This document shows, piece by piece, positions 46,877-56,079 of a stretch of 64,000 nucleotides of DNA. A program made the position numbers and the translations under genes. Origin of the DNA: Jaenimonas drosophilae. Its lineage: Eukaryota > Euglenozoa > Kinetoplastea > Trypanosomatida > Trypanosomatidae. The stretch lies in the NCBI GenBank assembly GCA_030849065.1, contig JASAON010001656.1, positions 62,001-126,000 of the forward strand, read 5' to 3'. The notes under the pieces are model-generated. The model ran no database searches. It saw only the letters and a list, made by a program, of their open reading frames with translations, and had not been told where the DNA came from. Every line of letters begins with the position of its first letter. Within the stretch, counting starts at the first letter, position 1.

Positions 46877-48022
46877 TTATGCGGCCACATAGTCATGAAG
46901 GTGTTGGAGCCATCGCTCGTACTCCTCCTGCTCAATCCAAATTGCGTACTGACCCATGAACTCTCCAAAGAGATCATCGATACCACGCTCCGCCATCCAC
47001 GTTTGCAGGCTATCCAACACTTCCTCCTCCGCCTCATCCAGGTTTGGTCCAGGGTAGCCACCAAAGAGGTTGTTGTGGTAGATGGTCTCCTGCCGCTCCG
47101 CGGTTTGCTCCTCGGCGGAGCTGTCGGTAGATGGTGCCACACGCGATGCCCACATGGGGCCCTCACCGGGGAACACACCGTGGAAGCGAATGTTATCAAT
47201 CACCAACTCACCATCCACCACATCGCAACGTACCTCAATGCTGTTCTCGAAGAGCGACATCTCCTCCTCCTCCGTGAAGGAGTTCACGACGGAGCGAGGC
47301 GGCAGGACATCGTTGGATTCTCCCGCCGGGGCCGTTGAATGGGCCACTTCCGAACTTATGGGAACACGCTGGACGAAGAAGGAGAAGGGGAAGTGCTCGC
47401 CACGTACATCACACTCAGGGTCGAGGGAGGCGTCTCGGGTGGTGAGCTGCAGACGTACAAAGTGCTTCTCCATCATTCGTGGCGCCGAGGTGGTAGTGTC
47501 AGTGGTGGACGCTGATGGAACCGTAGGGGAAGGGAGCCACATCCGGCGGCCGTAGAGCAAACTGGTGCCTTCGGCGTGGTACATGGTCCAGCCCGTGGGA
47601 ACTTGTGGTGGGCCCTCTTCCTTGTCCAGCCGAAGCTTTTCATCCATGATTTCCTTCTCAATGCACTTCAGGAAGGTGGATTCGGGCAACTCTACATCAC
47701 TTGGTGGGAGTGCGCTTCGCAATGAGGGAGCACTGCTTCCGCTCATCATCTCTCCGCCTTCTTGGCCCATGTTGAAGGAAGGAGTCCGCCACACATCATC
47801 CTCCTCTTCACTGGAGCCCGCCGGCCCACGACCACTGGTGGTACATGTGCGATAGCAACCACGAAGAGCAGCACTCACCATGGAGGCTGCTCGATAAGTT
47901 TCGGTTGACCAGCATGAAGCGTGCCCGAGCACCGCCGAGCCGCATCCACGAGAATACACGCGCCGAGCAGCTAACGGTGAGGCACCACACCGAGCAGCAC
48001 GACTCATAACCCAAGACTGCAT
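46877..48022 (-). CDS. MAM33/p32 family mitochondrial protein (kinetoplastid p22-like)
   Basis: This 381-residue protein has the MAM33/gC1qBP fold, an acidic doughnut-shaped trimer in the mitochondrial matrix; in trypanosomes the relative p22 assists RNA editing factors. The match is best at the C-terminus: GVFPGEGP in the strand region, then YPGPNLDEAEEEVLDSLQTWMAERGIDDLFGEF and a final helix with EQEEYERWLQHL. The N-terminal region is long (about 120 residues), Arg/Ser/Cys-rich and without acidic residues at first, consistent with a mitochondrial presequence. An insert with a run of Thr/Ser lies near 175-190. The ATG at 48022 is used; upstream the frame offers a GTG only. Confidence 0.82.
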   Translation of the reverse strand: MQSWVMSRAARCGASPLAARRVYSRGCGSAVLGHASCWSTETYRAASMVSAALRGCYRTCTTSGRGPAGSSEEEDDVWRTPSFNMGQEGGEMMSGSSAPSLRSALPPSDVELPESTFLKCIEKEIMDEKLRLDKEEGPPQVPTGWTMYHAEGTSLLYGRRMWLPSPTVPSASTTDTTTSAPRMMEKHFVRLQLTTRDASLDPECDVRGEHFPFSFFVQRVPISSEVAHSTAPAGESNDVLPPRSVVNSFTEEEEMSLFENSIEVRCDVVDGELVIDNIRFHGVFPGEGPMWASRVAPSTDSSAEEQTAERQETIYHNNLFGGYPGPNLDEAEEEVLDSLQTWMAERGIDDLFGEFMGQYAIWIEQEEYERWLQHLHDYVAA

Positions 48023-48526
48023 CTGGCACGCACCGCTTCTGGATGAGCAACGAAGGCGGTTCACTGGATTTCCTCAGATGATGAGAAGCTAGCGGTTGTG
48101 CGCTACATACAATAACAGAGGAAGATTCGGATGAAAGGGGAAAAGTACGTTGTGGCGTACAATTGCATGTTGATGATGTGGTACATTACGCAGGCACCCT
48201 CTGGGACATTTCCCCCAGACGGAGTGCTGCTTCAAAAGTGTACGAGTATTTTTCGCTAAATGGAAGGTGCCCATGATCCATACATCGACAGCGTCAGAAA
48301 CCTCAAGCACAATGTGTGTGAAGCCAGACAGCTGAAGCGGCAGATAGTAAGCGGAGGGCAGTGAGCCATGCAACAGATCTACAGTGTCTCCATTGCACCC
48401 CTCAGCACTCTCGATCCCTCCTCCCTAATGTCTTCGTCAGTGTTGATATACCCGAGAGAAGACTGCTAAGCTACCGGAACCCAAAGGAAAGCCATAATCC
48501 TAACAACCACATACACAGGCTGTGCC
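48023..48526. other. Spacer upstream of the MAM33 gene
   Basis: About 500 bp. A minus-strand frame of 94 codons (48089-48373) exists but has no family resemblance. No RNA gene was recognised. Confidence 0.4.
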
Positions 48527-48952
48527 TTACTCCATGGCGAAGACGGCACCACGGTTCTTCCACTCCCAACCGTTGCGGTGCATGCGGAGGCCGTAGGTCC
48601 ACCATGCGTAGATCCATCCTCCGACACCCCAGAAGCTGATGCGAAGCGCAAACTTCCAGTGGCCAGCACCGAAGAAGTTCTTGAGGGCGAAGTGGCCCAT
48701 ACCGAACCACATACCAGCGAACTGGCGGTCCACGTGGCGAACGGGGGTAGTGAGTTGGAAGGGCTGGTAGGGGTCCACGAGCTGCTTGGAGCTCCACGCC
48801 TTCCAGCCCATGGGGCGGGCACGGAAGTTGGCCTCCTTGTGGGGGTGAAGGCGGAGGGTGCTGAAGCGAAGGTAAGAGCTAGCACGCTCGATGCTGGGGA
48901 CGGTGGCCACGGCGCTGTCGGCCGCGCTTCGTCGGAGAACGCTGGAGAGCAT
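48527..48952 (-). CDS. Small mitochondrial inner-membrane-type protein, 141 aa
   Basis: The family is not recognised. The N-terminus MLSSVLRRSAADSAV is Arg/Ser-rich and suits mitochondrial import. The middle is basic and aromatic (RARPMGWKAWSSKQLVDPYQ), and a membrane segment rich in Trp and aromatic residues lies at about 99-121 (FALRISFWGVGGWIYAWWTY), followed by a short basic tail (RMHRNGWEWKNR). Such Trp-rich single-pass proteins are typical of accessory subunits of respiratory complexes in kinetoplastids. A strong CT tract and AG upstream support the start. Confidence 0.75.
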   Translation of the reverse strand: MLSSVLRRSAADSAVATVPSIERASSYLRFSTLRLHPHKEANFRARPMGWKAWSSKQLVDPYQPFQLTTPVRHVDRQFAGMWFGMGHFALKNFFGAGHWKFALRISFWGVGGWIYAWWTYGLRMHRNGWEWKNRGAVFAME

Positions 48953-48977
48953 TATGAGGTGATTTTGTCACACAAAT

Positions 48978-49042
48978 CTAGGAGATAAATTGGGCCACAA
49001 AGAGATGTAGAGGAGAACACAAGAGAGAGAGAGAGAGAGAGG
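48978..49042 (-). promoter_or_regulatory. CT-repeat tract and inferred splice acceptor
   Basis: The plus-strand GA repeat at 49022-49042 is a (CT)n tract on the coding strand. The first plausible AG close to the ATG is in CCTAG at 48979-48978, giving a 5' UTR of about 25 nt for the gene starting at 48952. Confidence 0.55.
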
Positions 49043-49224
49043 AATGTATGGTGCAGATGGATATCTTGAACGATGCAAGAAAAAGAGTACAAACGAGAGA
49101 ATGAAAGTTTGCTGTGGCGGGGCGTGATGCACCCATTACACATTCACTTTGTACATAACAAGACGTGCCCTCTGAAGGAGCACCGTGGTGAAGGGGTATA
49201 TGACCTCCAAAGGAAGCCGGCTCC

Positions 49225-51747
49225 TCAGCCAAAGTTCACGCGCACTCCCTGCTCATTCCGCATCCTTCGCAGCAGCGTTTGGCTACGGTGGTTCAGTGGT
49301 GTGCTGCTGAGATCCGCCCAGACCTCCTCCACAAGAGGGCACCGATGGATCCAGGTAATCTCCGAGACGCTTGTTCCGCCCACCCACAGCTTTCGTAGGC
49401 TGGGCACATCACCCAATGCGCTCACATCAAGCAATCCCTTACAGTTGCTCACACTTACCTCCTCTAGTGAGTTGCAGTGACGGACCCACGAGATGTCAGT
49501 GATGGGGGTACTAAAGGCGCAAACAACACGCAGACGTGGGAGATACGTGAGCCCATGGAGATCTACTAGGTTGGCACAGTTGGACACATACACCTCCTCC
49601 AGATGCTCACAGGGGGTGAGCCAGTCGAGGGAGGTGATGGCGCTGCCACTCGCCCAAAGCTTCTTGAGCCGTGGCAACTCGGCAAGGACGGTGAGGTCTG
49701 CGAGAGCTGTGCAGCCATTGACACTAATTTCCTCCACGGATTTGCACCGTGCAATCCAGTCAATGTTATCAATATTGGTTGCGTTGAGGAATACCTTCTT
49801 GAGCCGTGGAAGCTCCGTGATGACACGGAGGGATGCATCAAGGCCCGTGCATTGGCACAGACTGAGCTCCTCCAAGGCACTACACCGGTTGAGCCACGTG
49901 ACATTGCTCATATCCGTGCCAACTACATAGAGCCTCTTGAGCTGCCGCAGCTCGCCCACATTGAGGAAGTCATGTATTGCGAGGCAGAACGAGAGGTGCA
50001 GCTCCTCGAGCTGAGCGCAGCGGTATAGCCACACCACATCCCGAATATTGGCCCCATCGAGCCACAGCACGCGTAGCTGTTTAAGATAGCCAATACACTG
50101 GAGGTCGTCCACCTCAGGTGGCAGGTTGGCTAAGTTCAGCTTCTCCAGCTCCGTGCACTCGATGATCCACGAGAGGTCTGTTACGCCGACATTCGCGGCG
50201 CCGAGTGATTTGAGCTGTGGTGCCCTTGCCAGAGGAGATAGATCGTGGAGCTGCTCACAACCAGAAACGTCGAGCTCCTCCAAAAGTGGGCACGAAGCAG
50301 CCCAGTTGACCTCCGCCATAGAGGTGCCTCCTGCCCACACCTTGCGAAGTCGTGGAAGCAAGCCTAAGACGTGGAAATCGCTCACTCCAACACAGTTGTC
50401 GATGCTGAGCTCCTCCAGCTGCACACTGACAGAGAGCCAGTCAAGGTCCACAATGGAGCTGCGCTCGAGGTACACCTTCCGCAGTCGCTGAAGTGCTGCA
50501 AGGCTATGGATCTCCACGAGATGTGGGCAGTTTCCGACACTCACCTCCTCCAGTTGGGCGCAAGTGGCAATCCACTCAATGCTCTCCAGCGAGGTATCGT
50601 AGGCGTAGAGCTTCTTCAATGAGGAAAGCCCAGCAAGGCTGCTCAGGTCGGTAAGAGCAGGACAGAACGAGACGAAGAGCTCCTCCAGAGCTGAACACTG
50701 GCCAAGACCCTCCACGCAACTCACGGCGCTGTGTCGTGCCGCCACCACACGCAGTTCGGCTAAGGCTGAAAGCGGGGTCAAGTCAGTGAGTCGCTTGCAG
50801 TACTCCACATGGAGTTCCTCGAGTCCACTGCATGCGCTGATCCATGACAGGTCAGCCACACCGGTGTGATCGAGGTACAGCACCTTGAGACCAGTGAACC
50901 CCGCCAACGCCTCGACCGTTGGGAGGTGGTTGCAGTGCACAGCACGGAACTCACAGAGCTGTTGTGGCATTGCCATGGAGCGTACCAACTCAGCAAGGTC
51001 GTCTGGAGTGCAGAAGGACCCGCTGATATCCAGGCTGGTGAGTGAGGGGAACGGAGAGACTACTGGCCGAAGGTGCTCCATTCGAAATGTGTAGTGGTAG
51101 CCTCCCAACGAGAGCTTCTCCAGCTTCGGCAGCTGCGAGAGCACCACCTCAAAGTAGCCTTCTGGAACATGTATACCAGCCTCTAAGGTGTAGGAGATGT
51201 GGCGGTCCCAGCGAAGAAGTCGAGCAACATCGGCTGCAGCACTTGGGCGAAGTGGTGCAGCAATTGCCCCATTGGCATCTCCAACAGATGGAGATAGGAC
51301 AATCGCGTTGGACTCCGTCCCTGAGGAACCCGCCTCCGCGGCCTGTGCGGTTCCTGTGGGGAGGAGCTCAGCGGAACACTGAGGTGTCCAGCTGCTAAGG
51401 CCCTCGATGCGACGCCAAAAGTTAAGCAATCCATCGTCACGGCCGGCGATGACATAAAACAACAGGCGCTCCTCCCATCTGAGCGCACCAGAATCAGTGG
51501 CTGCACTATCATCGAACAAGGGGCTAGACGCTCCACCACCCTCGCGAATCTCCATGGACCGATCGAGCGCGGCCTTCGCGGTCTGGAGTTGGGCCTGGCA
51601 CACCTGCTCCGCGAGCTCACGGCGAATAACTTCTTCGTCCAAAGCCTTCTGTAAACGCTTCACCTCGTCATGCAGGGGGCTTGGGGGAGTGGAGGTGTTG
51701 CCTAAACCAGCCGCCCCATCCGTCGCATCAGCGGCTCCACAGCTCAT
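49225..51747 (-). CDS. Leucine-rich-repeat protein, paralog 1 of 3
   Basis: This 840-residue protein has a short coiled coil (about 25-60), then a conserved N-terminal module (about 95-280) with the motifs NFWRRIEG and GYFEVVLSQLPKLEKL. From about residue 290 to the end run roughly eleven tandem units of almost exactly 45 residues. Each unit is two leucine-rich repeats: LEEL-V-x-C-x-x-L-x-D-L-x-x-L followed by LPRLRKLWAxGTxVxxIxWIxxC. The conserved Trp and Cys at the unit end are distinctive. No signal peptide, membrane segment, kinase or NTPase is visible, so it is probably a cytosolic or cytoskeletal protein-binding scaffold. The ATG at 51747 is used because the longer frame starts with GTG. 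Confidence 0.85.
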   Translation of the reverse strand: MSCGAADATDGAAGLGNTSTPPSPLHDEVKRLQKALDEEVIRRELAEQVCQAQLQTAKAALDRSMEIREGGGASSPLFDDSAATDSGALRWEERLLFYVIAGRDDGLLNFWRRIEGLSSWTPQCSAELLPTGTAQAAEAGSSGTESNAIVLSPSVGDANGAIAAPLRPSAAADVARLLRWDRHISYTLEAGIHVPEGYFEVVLSQLPKLEKLSLGGYHYTFRMEHLRPVVSPFPSLTSLDISGSFCTPDDLAELVRSMAMPQQLCEFRAVHCNHLPTVEALAGFTGLKVLYLDHTGVADLSWISACSGLEELHVEYCKRLTDLTPLSALAELRVVAARHSAVSCVEGLGQCSALEELFVSFCPALTDLSSLAGLSSLKKLYAYDTSLESIEWIATCAQLEEVSVGNCPHLVEIHSLAALQRLRKVYLERSSIVDLDWLSVSVQLEELSIDNCVGVSDFHVLGLLPRLRKVWAGGTSMAEVNWAASCPLLEELDVSGCEQLHDLSPLARAPQLKSLGAANVGVTDLSWIIECTELEKLNLANLPPEVDDLQCIGYLKQLRVLWLDGANIRDVVWLYRCAQLEELHLSFCLAIHDFLNVGELRQLKRLYVVGTDMSNVTWLNRCSALEELSLCQCTGLDASLRVITELPRLKKVFLNATNIDNIDWIARCKSVEEISVNGCTALADLTVLAELPRLKKLWASGSAITSLDWLTPCEHLEEVYVSNCANLVDLHGLTYLPRLRVVCAFSTPITDISWVRHCNSLEEVSVSNCKGLLDVSALGDVPSLRKLWVGGTSVSEITWIHRCPLVEEVWADLSSTPLNHRSQTLLRRMRNEQGVRVNFG

Positions 51748-52270
51748 CGAGGGAGGACTCACAAATTAGGTCCAGCTAAGAGTAGAAGAGAAGAAGAAGA
51801 TAGCGGGACTAGTCGAAGTACCGAGCATCTGCCAATGTTGGCTGAGAACACTACCGAGGTCAAGTGCAGAAATGAGCTACATCAGCGTTTGACGGAGTTG
51901 CTTGTGACGGGGTTTTAGCCACTACCACCAAGATGCGGTTTTGTTCACACGTACGTGGTTCCAACGTCCTCCGCACAAGAAGTGTGGCGAGGGCACATCA
52001 TGCTGGGGTCCCAACACAGAAACAACCAGATTAAGTAGAGATGGGGTATCCCATAACTGGGGGAAAGCAGAAGCGATGTCTTGTGTGTATCGCACGAAGA
52101 TCTACCAACACCAAACGATGAAAACATATGAAGAAACAATGGGGCCACTCTAGCCACGATATTGAGGTAAAACTGGGAGTTGGTCAAGTGTTGGGGACTC
52201 TTCAACGAATGAATAGCACTACATCATCACGTCTTGCGCGTGCGTGGTGCTTATCACTGAAGGTTGCGCC
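51748..52270. other. Spacer between LRR paralogs 1 and 2
   Basis: No gene is seen. A CT-rich tract near 51784-51800 (minus strand TCTTCTTCTTCTCTTCTACTC) with an AG about 20-25 nt upstream of the ATG of paralog 1 is a likely splice signal. Confidence 0.45.
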
Positions 52271-55200
52271 TTAGAGCTTCACAAAGACACCGTTTCGGCG
52301 CAGCTGATCTAAGGTGGAGCCAAATTTGGAGTACATCAGGACATTGGTGCGGGAGAGATCAATCTCCTCCAGGTGACTGAGGCACTTCTCGATCCACTCG
52401 ACATCCTTCATCACGGTACCACTTGCGAAGATCTTGCGCAGGAGCGGGGCTCGTCCAAGCACGTGGAGATCTTGAATATGCGCACAGTCGTTGATGTTCA
52501 GTTCCTCAAGTACCGGGCACTGTGCGATCCACGTGATATCGTCCACCTCAGACCCGTTGAGGTACAACCGTCGAAGACCCGGAAGCTCAGCGAGGAGGCG
52601 AATATCATCTCCTGTGGAGCACTGAGACATGTGGATCTCCTCAAGATGCGTGCACGCGAGAATCCAATCTTCGGACAGACAACTTCCATCTGCGCCAAGG
52701 GTGTCGAGCTGTGGAAGCATGCCAAGAGCAATGAGCCCCTTTTCTAGGTGTGGGGTATGCCCAATGCTCACCTCCTCCAGAGAGGTGCAGGTGGAGATCC
52801 AACCAATGTCCTTGACTCCCGTGTGGTAGAAGCTCACACGAGTGAGCATCGACGGACGTGAGGTACTACCACCAAGAGCAGAGAAGTCCGCCACCTCCGT
52901 ACATCCGCCTGCGTAGAACTCCTCCAACAAGGTGCACTTACGAAGCCATGATACATCGGTGAGTTGCGTATTATCGCCAATCCACAACTTTCGAAGTCCT
53001 CGGAAGAGTGCAACATCTGCCATGGCCGTATTGGATAGCTCTGCACAGTTGGAGAGGTCCATCTCCTCCAGCAGTGAGCAGTGGGTGAGGGGGGTAAGGG
53101 TGGTGATGCCCGTCCCGCTCAGCACCACAGACCGGAGGCAGTGGGCTTTGCCTAGCATTTGTGTATGGAGAACCCGTGTGCAGTGGCTGAGATTGAGCTC
53201 CTCAAGCTGTGGGCAGCCTGCCACCCAGCGAAGGTTCCCCGCCCGCGTCCCTTGCGCGTGCAGTTGCCGAAGGTGAGGCAGCTCGTCGAGTGGACTAAAG
53301 TCTTGTAGAAGAGGGCAGCGTGAGAGGAACACCTCCTCCAGGGCTGGGCATCCAGCCACCCACTCTATGCTTGGCAGGAGGGTTCCATCGAGCCACAGCT
53401 TTCGTAGGGCAAAGAGTGCGCTAATCGGGGTGAAGTCTTCAATGTCCGTGCAGCTGCCAAAGCTGAGCTCCTGCAACTCAACACATGACACAATCCACTC
53501 AATATCCTCTACTGGGGTATAGTAGGCGTACAAGCATCGCAGACGCTTGGCGGTACTAAGCGTGGATAAATCCTTCAGATGTGTGCAGTGTGGTATGTAG
53601 AGCTCCTCCAAGCCGTGGCAATGAGGAACCCAGGCGAGATCGGTAACCCCCGTTCCGCCGGCCCAAACCTTGCGCAGCCGTGGCATGTGGCCCAGCGCAC
53701 TCAAGTCCACCACGTTGCCGCAGTTGTCAAGGCTCACCTCCTCTAGCTGCCAGCACGCCTCCATCCACGTGCAATCTGCGAGGGGGTTGCTTTCTAAGTA
53801 GACCTTCTTCAGCCGGGGAAGCTGCGCCAACACCTGTACTCCACGCAGACGGCGGCAATCGCCGAAGCTCACCTCCTCAAGTGTAGGGCACTTCACGATC
53901 CAGTCGATGCTCTGCACGGATGTTCCATAGGCGTACAGCTTCTGAAGAACGGGAAGCTCCGCGACCGCACTCAAATCGCTGAGCTCGTGGCAATAGGAGA
54001 GGTACAACTCCGTCAGCATGGGGCACCGAACGAGCCAATGAAGCTCACGTACGCCGAGATGTCGAAGATTAAGATTTATCAGCGATGGAGAGAGGTGGGT
54101 GAGTGACTTCGTCCACCCATCTCCTCGAGTGAGCTGAGGGCACTGAGCAAGACTCAGGTGCAGGCATTCTGTGCAGTCAGCTGCAAAGTCTACGTGGCGG
54201 CAGCCGCTGCGGTCCACAATGATGATGAGGAGCTTGGGCAGTGTAGATAGAGGAGTTAAGTCGGTGAGGAGAAGGCAATCCGAGGCGTGGAACTCGACGA
54301 GGTGCGGCATGGCATCCTCAGAGATCCACGAGATTTTAGAAACCCTCGTGGAGCTGAGGTTGAGCTTCTTAAGGTGGTAGAGCGACTGCAACGGGCTAAA
54401 GTCTTTGACGGCGCGGCAACGGGCGAGGCTCAAGTCCTCCACGGTTGTGCATGTGGAAATCCACGAAAGGTTGGTGAGGGGCAGTGCATCCATGTGCAGC
54501 CGCTTCAGCTTCGGCACGAGCTCAACATGGCGTAGATTCTCACTAGAGAGGTCCAGAGCTGGGGTATCACTCAGATGCAGCTCCTCAAGAAGGAGGCAGT
54601 CCTCCAGGAAGGACAGGGATTGTACCCCACTTCGAACAAGTGAGAGCACGACTAGATTAGAGAGCTGGCTAAGCATGGATAGGTTGCGGAGGCGTACACA
54701 GTGGGTGAAGTGAACCTCCTGAAGAGAGCAGCAACTCTCTAGAAGCTGAACGAGCTGCTGGGCATCCTCGTGGGTTGGCAGTGGTCCTCGAAGCTTGAGT
54801 GCCTGCAGGGACGCAAAGGGCTGAGGCACCGATGCCAGGAGCTCTGCATCAAAGCGGTAGTCACCCCCACTAATTGTGCACACTTCCAGACGTGGAAGCT
54901 GCGAGAGTACCAACTCAAAGAAGCCCGGTGAGGTCTCACGTGGTCCACGGCAATGGAAGGTGGAGCGTAGATCCACGGAGAGGAACAACGTCAGCTGCCG
55001 CACGGAGAGGTGCCACGGAGCGGCGCTGTCTGAGCCGAACAGCCGCCAAAAGTGAAGCAGATCGATGCCGCCCTCGTGAAACTGCAAGAAGGGCTTCAGT
55101 CGCTGAAGGAGGCTCATCGCCACCCGCTCTCCTGCCTCCATATCTGCATTGGCGGCCTCCATCTTCGACATCTCGAGGAGCTGCACCGTGCGGCGCATGA

Positions 55201-55390
55201 TGGCCGCATAGGCATCTGTGAGGGTGGCCGTGGCATCCTCGCACGCCGTCGACCAGGCACGCTCCACGAGTGCTGCTCGTTGATTCTGTTGCGCATCAAT
55301 GGTGGATTCTAATTGTTGTACGAGGCCTTGGAGTTTCAGTACCTGAACGCGAAGGGCGGTATTTTCCGCGGCGGGGCTACTCCGAACCAT
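52271..55390 (-). CDS. Leucine-rich-repeat protein, paralog 2 of 3
   Basis: This 1039-residue protein is the longest of the trio. A short coiled coil (about 10-45) is followed by the shared N-terminal module (about 90-220) with LLHFWRLFG, the PW of APWHLSVRQL and GFFELVLSQLPRLEV. About seventeen units of 45-46 residues of the same two-repeat type follow to the C-terminus. The run of unit variants KLYAYGT, KVYLES, KVWAGGT appears in the same order as in paralog 1 (KLYAYDT, KVYLERS, KVWAGGT), which shows descent by duplication of the whole array. One unit around 415-450 is irregular. No membrane or catalytic domain is seen. The ATG at 55390 (MVRSS) is used; the longer frame begins with GTG. Confidence 0.85.
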   Translation of the reverse strand: MVRSSPAAENTALRVQVLKLQGLVQQLESTIDAQQNQRAALVERAWSTACEDATATLTDAYAAIMRRTVQLLEMSKMEAANADMEAGERVAMSLLQRLKPFLQFHEGGIDLLHFWRLFGSDSAAPWHLSVRQLTLFLSVDLRSTFHCRGPRETSPGFFELVLSQLPRLEVCTISGGDYRFDAELLASVPQPFASLQALKLRGPLPTHEDAQQLVQLLESCCSLQEVHFTHCVRLRNLSMLSQLSNLVVLSLVRSGVQSLSFLEDCLLLEELHLSDTPALDLSSENLRHVELVPKLKRLHMDALPLTNLSWISTCTTVEDLSLARCRAVKDFSPLQSLYHLKKLNLSSTRVSKISWISEDAMPHLVEFHASDCLLLTDLTPLSTLPKLLIIIVDRSGCRHVDFAADCTECLHLSLAQCPQLTRGDGWTKSLTHLSPSLINLNLRHLGVRELHWLVRCPMLTELYLSYCHELSDLSAVAELPVLQKLYAYGTSVQSIDWIVKCPTLEEVSFGDCRRLRGVQVLAQLPRLKKVYLESNPLADCTWMEACWQLEEVSLDNCGNVVDLSALGHMPRLRKVWAGGTGVTDLAWVPHCHGLEELYIPHCTHLKDLSTLSTAKRLRCLYAYYTPVEDIEWIVSCVELQELSFGSCTDIEDFTPISALFALRKLWLDGTLLPSIEWVAGCPALEEVFLSRCPLLQDFSPLDELPHLRQLHAQGTRAGNLRWVAGCPQLEELNLSHCTRVLHTQMLGKAHCLRSVVLSGTGITTLTPLTHCSLLEEMDLSNCAELSNTAMADVALFRGLRKLWIGDNTQLTDVSWLRKCTLLEEFYAGGCTEVADFSALGGSTSRPSMLTRVSFYHTGVKDIGWISTCTSLEEVSIGHTPHLEKGLIALGMLPQLDTLGADGSCLSEDWILACTHLEEIHMSQCSTGDDIRLLAELPGLRRLYLNGSEVDDITWIAQCPVLEELNINDCAHIQDLHVLGRAPLLRKIFASGTVMKDVEWIEKCLSHLEEIDLSRTNVLMYSKFGSTLDQLRRNGVFVKL

Positions 55391-56079
55391 GACTAAGCGC
55401 GCAGTGTTCGGATTATCAACCACGGCAGATGCTCTGAATGGATCGCACTCCCGCAGTTGTGGGGGGGAGCAACAACAAGCACTAACAAGAGAGAAAGTTG
55501 GAGAAAACAGAGAAGATGAATCCGCATCAATCGCATGTGGTGCGTGCGTGCGTGCTGGCTCATATACAGTCCATCAACAATAGGGAGTATTCGCTCCATG
55601 CGATGCCGGCCGAAAAAAATAGAGATGCAGGGAGGGCGAGACGTTATCTACTGTATCAAAAGAAGAAGAATACCCGCCAGCCATGACTTGCCCATGTTGA
55701 GGCGCGCACCAAGTTGGTCTGGCCCATAGGGAAGTGATGAGTGGGCGGGTGATATGTATCCATACATGCATGTACCCGCAGGTGGTTCATGCGCATCATC
55801 CACGCTGCATCGCGGCATGATGCTCGGCATCTTCGTCCTTTGTTGTCGTTGCCAATCCCCCTACTTCTGAAAAAGTAAAGCAGCTGCACGGCTCAATGCA
55901 TCAATGCGTGTGCACGTTCTCAAGGGCCCACTCCATGCGCAGACAAGGAGAGTGGGGGAGGGGAGGAAGCGCCGCAGGCAAGCTCCATTCGTGGAGCCAA
56001 ACACAAGTGGATTAAGATTGATTGCAGATGCATGGGGGGAGAGCAGAACGATGGGTTCAGAGGTTGTGGCGCACTTGGG
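55391..56079. other. Spacer between LRR paralogs 2 and 3
   Basis: About 690 bp with only short frames of noncoding composition. The minus strand has a T/C-rich stretch near 55485-55510 (CTTTCTCTCTTGTTAG) that may be the splice signal for paralog 2. Confidence 0.45.

Noticed and set aside
48089..48373. 94-codon minus-strand frame upstream of the MAM33 gene
   Set aside because: No motif, no targeting signal and no good splice context; kept as spacer.
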